Below are positions 1 through 5,447 of a stretch of 5,447 nt of DNA, piece by piece. The notes under the pieces were generated by a model that worked only from the letters and a program-made list of their open reading frames with translations, had not been told where the DNA came from and ran no database searches. The stretch lies in contig JAGOUF010000200.1 in assembly GCA_018061385.1 (NCBI GenBank), forward strand, positions 1 through 5,447. Reading direction: 5' to 3'. Every line of letters begins with the position of its first letter. Within the stretch, counting starts at the first letter, position 1. A program made the position numbers and the translations under genes. The DNA is from Chitinophagaceae bacterium. GTDB lineage: Bacteria; Bacteroidota; Bacteroidia; Chitinophagales; Chitinophagaceae.

Positions 1-1154
1 ATGGTACAACCATTTACAACGCACAACAAAATATTGCTTTTGCTCAATTAACTTGGGATAAAAAAGTTAAGCAACACGATTTGTTATTGGGTACAACTTT
101 GCGTTACACCTACTACGATGACAATACAGTTTCAACACAAGATGTGTTACACACTACCAATAACCCAGATGAAATTATTTTGCCAGGAATTTTTTTACAA
201 GATGAAATTTCGATAGCATCTTCACAAAAATTATTAATGGGTATACGATACGATTATAACAAAGTACATGGCAATATTTTCACCCCTAGATTGGCTTATA
301 AATTAACCATCAACCCAAACAATATTCTTCGTTTAAATACAGGAACAGGATTTAGAGTAGTGAATTTATTTACAGAAGATCATGCTGCATTAACAGGTGC
401 AAGAACTGTAGAAATTAAAGAATCTTTAGCACCAGAAAAAAGTTACAATATCAATCTAAATTATACAAAAAAAATATTCACAACCGCTGGAACAGCTATT
501 AATATTGATTTTTCAACATGGTACACCTATTTTACCAACAGAATTGTAGCCGATTATGAAACAGACGTTAATAAAATTATTTACAATAATTTAAATGGTT
601 ATGCAGAAAGCAAAGGAATTTCAATTAACACAGATATTGCTTTTAAAAATGGTTTAAAAGTTATTGCAGGTGCAACTTATATGAATGTAGATATTGTAGA
701 AAAAAATACAAGAACTCAACAATTACTTACAGAAAAGTTTACAGGAACTTGGGCAATTAGTTACACAATTTTACCATTAAAATTATCAATTGATTATACA
801 GGAAATATTTATGGCCCAATGCGATTACCACTGCTTGGTTCACTTGATCCAAGAAATGAAAACTCTCCAACTTGGAGTATTCAAAACATACAATTTACCT
901 ATAAAGGATTGAATAAAGTAGAGTTGTATGGCGGTATAAAAAATTTATTAAACTGGACTCCCTTTAAAACCAACAATCCATTTTTAATTGCACGTACCAA
1001 CGACCCTTTTGATAAAAATGTGCAATACAACTCCAATGGGCAAGTTGTTGCAACAAACAACAATCCGTATGCTTTAAGCTTCGATCCAAATTATGTATAT
1101 GCACCATTACAAGGTTTACGCATATTTGCTGGCATAAGATATAACTTAAAATAA
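1..1154 (+). CDS. TonB-dependent outer-membrane receptor, C-terminal part (5' truncated by window)
   Basis: The reading frame is open from base 3 to the TAA at 1152-1154, giving 383 visible residues with no plausible start, so the gene begins upstream of the window. The protein is rich in alternating hydrophobic/polar strands with many Tyr, Asn and Thr, as in a 22-strand outer-membrane barrel. Visible residues about 114-121 (GTGFRVVN), followed by an LFTEDHAALTGAR stretch and a PEKSYN motif, are typical of Bacteroidota TonB-dependent receptors of the siderophore/cobalamin/metal type. The last strand ends in GIRYNLK at the extreme C-terminus, so the barrel is complete there. Such receptors import scarce ligands across the outer membrane using TonB-ExbBD energy. 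The plug domain lies outside the window, and the substrate cannot be read from this part. A sugar (SusC-type) role seems less likely because these motifs and the size differ, but that is judgement. No clear terminator follows. Confidence 0.88.
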   Translation, partial: GTTIYNAQQNIAFAQLTWDKKVKQHDLLLGTTLRYTYYDDNTVSTQDVLHTTNNPDEIILPGIFLQDEISIASSQKLLMGIRYDYNKVHGNIFTPRLAYKLTINPNNILRLNTGTGFRVVNLFTEDHAALTGARTVEIKESLAPEKSYNINLNYTKKIFTTAGTAINIDFSTWYTYFTNRIVADYETDVNKIIYNNLNGYAESKGISINTDIAFKNGLKVIAGATYMNVDIVEKNTRTQQLLTEKFTGTWAISYTILPLKLSIDYTGNIYGPMRLPLLGSLDPRNENSPTWSIQNIQFTYKGLNKVELYGGIKNLLNWTPFKTNNPFLIARTNDPFDKNVQYNSNGQVVATNNNPYALSFDPNYVYAPLQGLRIFAGIRYNLK

Positions 1155-1193
1155 GTGTCGATTATTTTGGAACAACACACTTGTAATTACAGT

Positions 1194-1201
1194 TATCTTT
1201 G
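1194..1201 (+). promoter_or_regulatory. Predicted Bacteroidota -7 promoter element for the DUF3109 gene
   Basis: TATCTTTG matches the Bacteroidota primary sigma -7 consensus TAnnTTTG exactly. A TTG at 1167-1169 could be the -33 element, but its 24-base spacer is slightly long. Transcription would begin near 1207, leaving a leader of about 27 bases before the ATG at 1234. This placement argues against the GTG at 1207 as the start codon. It is a motif match only. Confidence 0.45.
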
Positions 1202-1233
1202 TTCTTGTGCTTTTATTAAAGCATTTAATTTTT

Positions 1234-1815
1234 ATGATTGCGATAGATAATAAACTAATTAGTAACGAAGTTTTAGAAGAACAATTTGTTTGCGACCTTA
1301 CCGCATGTAAAGGAGGTTGTTGTGAAGATGGTGATGCTGGTGCACCCTTAGAACTTTGGGAAAAAAAAGAAGTAGAAAAATACTACGAAATCGTTAAGCC
1401 CTACCTTACACAAGAAGGAATTAAAGAGGTAGAAAGACAAGGTTTATTTACATATGATAGAGAATTTGGTTGGGTAACACCTACTATTAATAGTGGAATT
1501 TGTGCTTATGGGAAAAAAGATGCCAAAGGTGTAATTCTTTGTGGGTTTGAACAAGCATATAACGATGGAAAAATTGGCTGGAAAAAACCACTGAGCTGCC
1601 ATTTATTCCCCATAAAAATTAGCAAAAGCGATCTAGATCCAGATTTAGAATACGTTAATTACGAGCCAAGAGAAGATTTGTGTAGTGCTGCTTGTGGTTT
1701 AGGCAAAAAGCTAAAAGTGCCGGTTTATCAATTTTTAAAAGAAGCACTTATAAGAAAATATGGACAAGAGTTTTATGAAGCATTAAAAGCAAGTGCAGCA
1801 CATTTAAACAAATAA
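1234..1815 (+). CDS. DUF3109 family cysteine-rich protein, function unknown
   Basis: This encodes 193 residues from ATG 1234. An in-frame GTG at 1207 would add nine residues (MLLLKHLIF) not expected in the family, and the likely transcription start falls at about the same place, so I prefer ATG 1234. The N-terminal signature is C20-x4-C25-x3-C29-C30 followed by a D/G-rich GDAGAPL stretch. Further cysteines are C90, C103, C122 (in LSCHLFPI), C150 and C154, nine in all. This pattern resembles DUF3109 and the related YkgJ/UPF0153 CxxCxxxCC proteins, which are thought to bind metal (zinc or an iron-sulfur centre); the ligand is inference. There is no signal peptide or membrane segment, so the protein is probably cytoplasmic. 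It stands alone, with 79 bases to the upstream gene and its own predicted promoter. No terminator with a T-run follows, though an imperfect hairpin lies at 1853-1888. Confidence 0.82.
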   Translation: MIAIDNKLISNEVLEEQFVCDLTACKGGCCEDGDAGAPLELWEKKEVEKYYEIVKPYLTQEGIKEVERQGLFTYDREFGWVTPTINSGICAYGKKDAKGVILCGFEQAYNDGKIGWKKPLSCHLFPIKISKSDLDPDLEYVNYEPREDLCSAACGLGKKLKVPVYQFLKEALIRKYGQEFYEALKASAAHLNK

Positions 1816-1852
1816 ATGACCCCAAAATGCTCATACAATATAAAAATTGGCT

Positions 1853-1888
1853 TTCTAGCTGTTTTATTTCATAAAAATTTGGCTAGAA
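1853..1888 (+). repeat. Imperfect inverted repeat between the DUF3109 gene and the rpmH promoter
   Basis: The outer arms TTCTAGC (1853-1859) and GCTAGAA (1882-1888) are perfectly complementary. Nested inside are TTTTAT (1862-1867) and ATAAAA (1871-1876) around a 3-base loop, with unpaired bases TG and ATTTG between the two stems. No T-run follows, so it is not a standard intrinsic terminator. It could be a 3' end structure of the upstream mRNA or an operator just before the rpmH -33 element. The A/T richness makes chance plausible. Confidence 0.35.
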
Positions 1889-1891
1889 TAA

Positions 1892-1921
1892 TTGTCAAAT
1901 AGTAATTCACCCTTATCTTCG
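1892..1921 (+). promoter_or_regulatory. Predicted rpmH promoter (TTG-N19-TATCTTCG)
   Basis: TTG at 1892-1894 and TATCTTCG at 1914-1921 are separated by 19 bases. This fits the Bacteroidota primary sigma pattern (TTG, 17-23 bases, TAnnTTTG) with one mismatch in the -7 element. Transcription would start near 1927, giving a leader of about 70 bases before rpmH. It is the best-spaced promoter in the window and would be expected to drive a highly expressed ribosomal protein gene. Confidence 0.55.
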
Positions 1922-1999
1922 CCGTCCTTTCACAAAATAGTGGTATGGTGGCCGCTTTTGAGCTGAAACAAAAATTGTTGGTAAGTAAAAAAATAAGCA

Positions 2000-2155
2000 A
2001 TGAAACAAACATTTCAACCACATAAACGTCGTAGAAAATCTGTACATGGTTTTCGTAAGCGTATGCAAACTGCAAACGGACGTAAAGTATTGGCAAGTCG
2101 CCGTGCAAAGGGTCGTAAGAAGCTTTCAGTTTCTGACGAAAGTGGATTAAAATAA
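2000..2155 (+). CDS. rpmH: 50S ribosomal protein L34
   Basis: ATG 2000 to TAA 2153-2155 encodes 51 residues, close to the family's usual 44-53. The N-terminus [20 protein letters not shown] and the block [20 protein letters not shown] (residues 22-41) are the hallmark L34 sequence, with the usual very high Arg/Lys content for binding 23S rRNA in the large subunit. The last ten residues ([10 protein letters not shown]) form a short acidic tail seen in some Bacteroidota. The leader is A-rich (AAAAAAATAAGCA) without a Shine-Dalgarno site, as is common for strongly translated genes in this phylum. It is followed by a strong terminator and then rnpA, the classical rpmH-rnpA order. An opposite-strand open frame over this gene is a shadow. 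Confidence 0.97.
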   Translation: MKQTFQPHKRRRKSVHGFRKRMQTANGRKVLASRRAKGRKKLSVSDESGLK

Positions 2156-2167
2156 TTAAAATTATTT

Positions 2168-2179
2168 CCTCTTAAGAGG
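2168..2179. repeat. 12-bp perfect palindrome downstream of rpmH
   Basis: CCTCTTAAGAGG reads the same on both strands. It sits 12 bases after the rpmH stop codon and 15 bases before the terminator stem. In RNA it could form only a 4-bp hairpin with a TTAA loop. In DNA it has the shape of a dimeric protein-binding site. No function can be assigned from sequence alone. Confidence 0.4.
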
Positions 2180-2194
2180 TACAATTCATTATAT

Positions 2195-2224
2195 AAGTTC
2201 TGCCTTTATTGGCAGAACTTTTTT
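2195..2224 (+). terminator. Intrinsic terminator between rpmH and rnpA
   Basis: A perfect 10-bp stem (AAGTTCTGCC at 2195-2204 pairing with GGCAGAACTT at 2211-2220) encloses the 6-base loop TTTATT. A run of six T's (2219-2224) follows. This is a textbook Rho-independent terminator for rpmH. It ends only 15 bases before the rnpA ATG, and I see no well-spaced promoter after it. It therefore probably acts as a partial terminator that sets a high L34 to low RnpA ratio. The partial read-through is inference. Confidence 0.9.
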
Positions 2225-2239
2225 AGTTTTATATAGTTT

Positions 2240-2632
2240 ATGGCTAAACCATTTTCATATTCAAAAGCAGAAAAGTTAAAAAGCAGGAAATTGCTTCAAG
2301 ATGTTTTTGCCAACGGAAAATCGTTTTTGGTTTTTCCCATTAAAGTATTTTACTTGCCCATAGAACTTGGTGAGCAAACCAACACATTGCCTAAAATTGG
2401 TGTAGGCACAAGCAGCAGAAATTTTAAACAGGCTACTGATAGAAATAGAGTAAAACGTGTTTTAAGAGAGGCGTATAGATTGAATAAATTGCCTTTGCAT
2501 AGTTTTTTAAACACACAGCCCAAAAGTGTAGCTGTATTTCTTTTATATATTGATAAAACTTTGCCTAAAGACAATATTGTACATCAAAAAATGTCTTTGG
2601 TATTGGATAAATTAATACAAGCCTTAAATTGA
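2240..2632 (+). CDS. rnpA: Ribonuclease P protein component
   Basis: ATG 2240 to TGA 2630-2632 encodes 130 residues, within the normal range for the family. The N-terminal [19 protein letters not shown] region matches the usual start of RnpA, where substrate leader contacts begin. The signature RNR block is present as [16 protein letters not shown] (residues 65-80, RNR at 68-70), preceded by [11 protein letters not shown] (52-62). RnpA is a small basic protein that assists the catalytic RNase P RNA in removing 5' leaders from precursor tRNAs. It lies between rpmH and yidD, as in most bacteria. Its start is only 15 bases beyond the rpmH terminator and has no evident Shine-Dalgarno site, so expression probably depends on read-through from the rpmH promoter. 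Its last codons overlap the yidD start. Confidence 0.96.
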   Translation: MAKPFSYSKAEKLKSRKLLQDVFANGKSFLVFPIKVFYLPIELGEQTNTLPKIGVGTSSRNFKQATDRNRVKRVLREAYRLNKLPLHSFLNTQPKSVAVFLLYIDKTLPKDNIVHQKMSLVLDKLIQALN

Positions 2633-2859
2633 AAAAATTCTTAATTATATTAAGTTACCCTTTGTTACTGCTAATAAAAATTTATCAGTATGGCATTTCT
2701 CCACTCATTGGCCCTAAATGCAGATTTACACCAACCTGCTCACATTATGCTGCTGAAGCTTTACACAAACATGGATTGTTTAAAGGCTTTTGGTTGGCCA
2801 TAAAAAGAATTAGTAAATGCCATCCAGGAGGAAGCAGTGGTTACGATCCTGTGCCTTAA
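2629..2859 (+). CDS. yidD: Membrane protein insertion efficiency factor YidD
   Basis: This encodes 76 residues from a TTG at 2629, which overlaps the rnpA stop by four bases (TTGA). An in-frame stop at 2608-2610 and the absence of an in-frame ATG or GTG in between leave TTG as the only conventional start. It also yields the family-typical [26 protein letters not shown] opening as two pieces: a basic tip, then an amphipathic/hydrophobic segment (residues 4-18). Conserved features are [18 protein letters not shown] (28-45, with C31 and C37) and the [14 protein letters not shown] tail (63-76, with C64). YidD is a small inner-membrane-associated protein that aids YidC-dependent insertion. Translation is likely coupled to rnpA. 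yidC does not follow; a convergent gene does, and both stop codons lie in the same TTAA. Confidence 0.95.
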   Translation: MKKFLIILSYPLLLLIKIYQYGISPLIGPKCRFTPTCSHYAAEALHKHGLFKGFWLAIKRISKCHPGGSSGYDPVP

Positions 2860-5057
2860 TCATCGTTTGCATTGTTTATGGCAATCGTATAAGCCATAAT
2901 AAAAATTGCCCCTAAATTTTTGTGTGGTGGTACATAATCATCAAACCTTTCTTTACTTGTACCATAAAACTGAGGTTGTAAATTTTTCCAAATAATTGGC
3001 CAATCTAAATTCTTATTGGCTCTAAGTGCATTGGTAATTGATGTAATAATGCCAATGTTTACAGTACCTGTGCCGGTTTGTTTAGATGAAATAATATGAG
3101 CTCCTGGACAGGTTTCTAACACTTCACTTAACCGTTGATAACCTCCACAACTGCCCAACAAAATAACTTTTGCAGAAGATGGCAATTGATCGATGGTTGA
3201 ACCAACAAAATAACTATGCCCTCTATGAATAACTACTGTAGGCTGCAAATCATTGTCTTCTAAGTATCTGCCCAAAGATTGTTGAGCTTTAAAGTCCAAA
3301 TCTTGTTCGTTATCTAAAGGTTTGTTGCAATAAATGGTAATTGGCACTCCTTTTCTACTTGTTAAACTAACCCAATCTTCATCATCAGTTCTCTTCCATA
3401 ACGATGGTGGATAATGTTTAAAAAAAGAATTAAATACACCTTTTCCATCTCTATCGCCATAGAAAAATTGTTGAATAATAATTCTTCCAGTGCTATCCTT
3501 CAACTCACTAATTGGCATTTTGTAAATAGCATTAATACCTAAACGTGCAGCAACATCTACCTTCTTGGTAGAATCCATAGATAAGAAAATAATATTCAAA
3601 AGATTGTAAATCGTTTGTCCACGTTGGTTTTGATTTATTTCACTTTGTTGTAAGTTTAAATCAATTTGATTTAGGATTAATTTTTTGATTGCAGAATTGT
3701 AAATACTTGCGTAAGAATTGGCTACATCTACAGCATCTTCTAAGCTTTTTGTATTTTCTAAACCCGTTACAAAGTCTCTCATTAATTTTTCTGCATTGGC
3801 TTTACTCATACGAGATAAAAAATCGTCTAGCGTATTGTAGTTGGCAGCTATTTTAATAAATTTTTTGTAGAAATCGTATTTCATCCATCCCAATAGTGTA
3901 TCAGCATTGGGAGTTTTCATTTTCTCAAACATGCGTTTATAAACCCCCAAATAACTACTGGTATAAATTTCCTCTTCTCCCAAAACAGCTACATAATATA
4001 AATCCTTAGCAGATAATGGAGTTAAACATTTAAATCTTGTGCTTTCCAATTTCTCATCGTGTAAAGCATTAATTTCTGTAATGTATAATTCAACAGCTTT
4101 GCCCTTTAATTTATCTGTCAAGGTTTTCATCACCAACGGTGTATCGCCTTGTTTTACTCTTGCAGCATATTCAATTTGTGTATTTACCAATAGTTTAAAA
4201 TAAGCAGTGCTATCGTTCAATGCTTTTCCAATTGAATCCATAGATATTTTATTCTTATACAAATTATCTAAAAAAGGAAAATACATTCTTCCAGTTTTCA
4301 TTAAAGCAAGCATTCCGATTTTTTTAACCAATGGATGGCTAGATGCCTGAATTCTTTTACCTAAAGGATTTGGAGCTGCTGCATAGTTGTACAATTGTTC
4401 GGGATCGTTAAATGCTAAACTTGTAATTATACTATCTGCAAAAGAAGCTTGTGGATTTTGATTTAAGAGATTCATTGCTTTGTTAGGGTAACGATATATT
4501 TTCTTAAGCAACAACACATCTGCACATGACGCAACTCCAATGTTGCTTTTTAATGCAAAATTTTGTGTTAGTAAATCTCCTACTTCAAAATCGTATTTTT
4601 CAACTACTGACTTTATAGAAATGTGTTGCCATTCTAATTCCAAAGCTTCATCGTAACCTTTAATAATATCTAACAATAAATATCCTTTAATTAATCTGGT
4701 TTTATAACCAGAAATAAAAGAGGTGAGCATATCGTTTACACCACGTAGCCATTTGTATTTGCTATTGTCATCCACATTTTTATTGAGTTCTATTTTGGCT
4801 TGCAAATTATCAACCATAATATGCAATGCATCGTTGATAGCAATATTCAATGAATCGTTTTTTGTTGCTTTAAAAAAATCATCATCGGTACCATCCAATC
4901 TGGTAATTACTTTTTGATTGTTGTCTATATAATCGTGGTTTAATAAACGCATTGCAGGCACTTTGGGCATTGCAATAGGTGTTGTACCAATTGGTTGTGC
5001 AAATACAAACGCAGCACTTAAGCAAAATATTAAAACAACTAAACCTCGTTTCATCAT
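2856..5057 (-). CDS. Secreted protein with putative clan CD-like (caspase/gingipain/CHAT-like) cysteine peptidase domain at the C-terminus
   Basis: This encodes 733 residues from ATG 5057 (a second ATG follows at 5054; an in-frame TTG at 5087 would add ten residues ahead of the signal peptide and is unlikely). Residues 1-20 ([20 protein letters not shown]) form a signal peptide with a probable cut after A20. C12 is not in a lipobox. Residues about 21-520 are mostly helical and match no family I recognise. The C-terminal part has [10 protein letters not shown] (531-540), a predicted strand PITIYCNKP (572-580), then VVIHRGHS (608-615) and [11 protein letters not shown] (630-640). A hydrophobic strand ending in His-Gly/Gly-His and a second ending in Ser-Cys-Gly is the clan CD layout, so H614 (or H611) and C637 are the proposed dyad. 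The 23-residue His-Cys gap is shorter than in caspases. No type IX secretion C-terminal domain is visible, so periplasmic location is most likely. Peptidase activity is inference. Confidence 0.72.
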   Translation of the reverse strand: MMKRGLVVLIFCLSAAFVFAQPIGTTPIAMPKVPAMRLLNHDYIDNNQKVITRLDGTDDDFFKATKNDSLNIAINDALHIMVDNLQAKIELNKNVDDNSKYKWLRGVNDMLTSFISGYKTRLIKGYLLLDIIKGYDEALELEWQHISIKSVVEKYDFEVGDLLTQNFALKSNIGVASCADVLLLKKIYRYPNKAMNLLNQNPQASFADSIITSLAFNDPEQLYNYAAAPNPLGKRIQASSHPLVKKIGMLALMKTGRMYFPFLDNLYKNKISMDSIGKALNDSTAYFKLLVNTQIEYAARVKQGDTPLVMKTLTDKLKGKAVELYITEINALHDEKLESTRFKCLTPLSAKDLYYVAVLGEEEIYTSSYLGVYKRMFEKMKTPNADTLLGWMKYDFYKKFIKIAANYNTLDDFLSRMSKANAEKLMRDFVTGLENTKSLEDAVDVANSYASIYNSAIKKLILNQIDLNLQQSEINQNQRGQTIYNLLNIIFLSMDSTKKVDVAARLGINAIYKMPISELKDSTGRIIIQQFFYGDRDGKGVFNSFFKHYPPSLWKRTDDEDWVSLTSRKGVPITIYCNKPLDNEQDLDFKAQQSLGRYLEDNDLQPTVVIHRGHSYFVGSTIDQLPSSAKVILLGSCGGYQRLSEVLETCPGAHIISSKQTGTGTVNIGIITSITNALRANKNLDWPIIWKNLQPQFYGTSKERFDDYVPPHKNLGAIFIMAYTIAINNANDD

Positions 5058-5072
5058 AATTTCTATATTGAG

Positions 5073-5080
5073 CAAAAATA
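5073..5080 (-). promoter_or_regulatory. Predicted -7 element for the secreted peptidase-like gene
   Basis: On the minus strand the bases read TATTTTTG, an exact match to the Bacteroidota -7 consensus TAnnTTTG. It lies 15 bases before the ATG at 5057, which implies a leader of only about 10 bases. I find no TTG 17-23 bases upstream, so the -33 half is missing. A promoter that close would exclude the TTG at 5087 as a start. It is a motif match in A/T-rich DNA, so confidence is limited. Confidence 0.35.
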
Positions 5081-5138
5081 ATTCCAAACTATTACTTCAT
5101 TTGTTAATACACTTAACAATTACATAACTTATATAAAG

Positions 5139-5167
5139 TTGTTTGCAAGCTAGGAAGATTATTTTTG
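5139..5167 (+). promoter_or_regulatory. Predicted promoter of the response regulator gene (TTG-N18-TATTTTTG)
   Basis: TTG at 5139-5141 and TATTTTTG at 5160-5167 are separated by 18 bases, fitting the Bacteroidota primary sigma promoter. Transcription would start near 5173, about 15 bases before the ATG at 5188. The -7 octamer is identical to the one on the opposite strand at 5073-5080. Confidence 0.5.
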
Positions 5168-5187
5168 TGTAAACATAAGGTTAACAA

Positions 5188-5447
5188 ATGGAATCCAAAC
5201 CTAAACGCATTTTACTTGCAGATGATGAACCTGATATTTTAGAAATCATCAGTTATAACCTCACTCAACAAGGCTATGAAGTGTATACTGCAAAAAATGG
5301 AGATGAAGCATTGGATAAAGCAAAATTGTTAAATCCAGATTTAATAATTTTAGATATTATGATGCCCAAAAAAACAGGCATTGAAGTTTGTAAAATTTTA
5401 AGAACACAATCTATTTTTAAAAATACGCTCATTATTTTTTTAACAGC
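5188..5447 (+). CDS. Two-component response regulator, N-terminal receiver domain (3' truncated by window)
   Basis: ATG 5188 is preceded by AAGG at 5177-5180 with a 7-base gap, an unusually clear Shine-Dalgarno-like site for this window. The frame stays open to the window end, giving 86 complete residues. The receiver fold is plain: a first strand RILLADDEPD with acidic pocket D12-D13, the strand DLIILDIMMPKKTG with the phospho-acceptor D56 and following MMPxxxG loop, and LIIFLT ending at the conserved switch T86. The conserved lysine and the output domain lie beyond the window. Receivers of this style (ADDEPDILEII, DIMMPKKTGIEVCK) usually belong to OmpR/PhoB-type DNA-binding regulators, but that cannot be confirmed here. 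It would be phosphorylated by a sensor histidine kinase, commonly encoded just downstream. It is transcribed divergently from the secreted peptidase-like gene across a 130-base gap, so co-regulation is possible but not shown. Confidence 0.93.
   Translation, partial: MESKPKRILLADDEPDILEIISYNLTQQGYEVYTAKNGDEALDKAKLLNPDLIILDIMMPKKTGIEVCKILRTQSIFKNTLIIFLT

Noticed and set aside
1153..1182. AAGTGT / ACACTT inverted repeat after the TonB-dependent receptor
   Set aside because: The stem is only 6 bp with an 18-base loop and no T-run, so it is not credible as a terminator.
1207..1233. GTG at 1207 as the start of the DUF3109 gene
   Set aside because: The ATG at 1234 gives the expected family N-terminus, and the predicted transcription start falls at about 1207, leaving no leader for the GTG.
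1869..2108. Minus-strand open frame of 79 codons across the rpmH region
   Set aside because: It lies opposite rpmH and its promoter; the L34 sequence on the plus strand is unmistakable, and the opposite frame has no recognisable protein character.
1816..2240. Possible chromosome origin near rpmH-rnpA
   Set aside because: rpmH often lies near dnaA and oriC, but I see no dnaA gene and no cluster of DnaA boxes here.
2350..2574. Minus-strand open frame of 74 codons inside rnpA
   Set aside because: It is a shadow of rnpA, whose RNR signature lies on the plus strand in the same bases.
2876..2899. Inverted repeat TTATGGC / GCCATAA with a 10-base loop just beyond the yidD stop
   Set aside because: It has no T-run on either strand and lies within the last codons of the minus-strand gene, so it is not supported as a terminator and may be chance.
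4723..4917. Plus-strand open frame of 64 codons inside the secreted peptidase-like gene
   Set aside because: It is a shadow of a continuous 733-residue coding frame with a signal peptide, and has no start context or promoter of its own.
5042..5057. C12 of the secreted protein as a lipoprotein cysteine
   Set aside because: The residues before it (VLIF) do not fit a lipobox, since the position before Cys is Phe, and the signal peptide continues to a good cut site after A20.
5058..5087. TTG at 5087 as the start of the secreted protein
   Set aside because: It would put ten extra residues, including an acidic one, before the signal peptide, and it lies upstream of the predicted -7 element. ATG 5057 or 5054 is better.

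Overview
The window looks like a low-G+C chromosomal segment from a member of the Bacteroidota, possibly Chitinophagales/Chitinophagaceae. The grounds are the TonB-dependent receptor tail, a DUF3109-type cysteine-rich protein, A/T-rich leaders mostly without Shine-Dalgarno sites, and several copies of the Bacteroidota -7 promoter element (TAnnTTTG or close). The phylum call is fairly secure. The family call is inference.

Layout, left to right. Bases 1-1154 (+) hold the C-terminal beta-barrel part of a TonB-dependent outer-membrane receptor cut by the window edge. Bases 1234-1815 (+) encode a 193-residue DUF3109-family protein with nine cysteines. Next comes a compact housekeeping cluster on the + strand. 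It consists of rpmH (ribosomal protein L34, 51 aa, 2000-2155), an intrinsic terminator at 2195-2224, rnpA (RNase P protein, 2240-2632) and yidD (membrane-insertion factor, 2629-2859). rnpA and yidD overlap by 4 bp, and yidD starts with TTG. These genes serve translation, tRNA maturation and membrane-protein biogenesis. The usual next partner, yidC, is absent here.

On the opposite strand, convergent with yidD, lies a 733-residue secreted protein (5057-2856). It has a signal peptide, a long mostly helical body, and a C-terminal domain with a His...Cys arrangement (HRGH ... LLGSCGG) resembling clan CD (caspase/gingipain/CHAT-like) cysteine peptidases. I do not recognise a named gene. It is the most interesting item in the window. 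Its stop and the yidD stop share one palindromic TTAA.

Divergent from it, at 5188 (+), begins a response regulator receiver domain that runs off the window. Both divergent genes carry the same -7 octamer, TATTTTTG, close to their starts. I saw no mobile elements, CRISPR arrays, tRNAs or rRNAs, and no gene-free stretch exceeds 300 bases.
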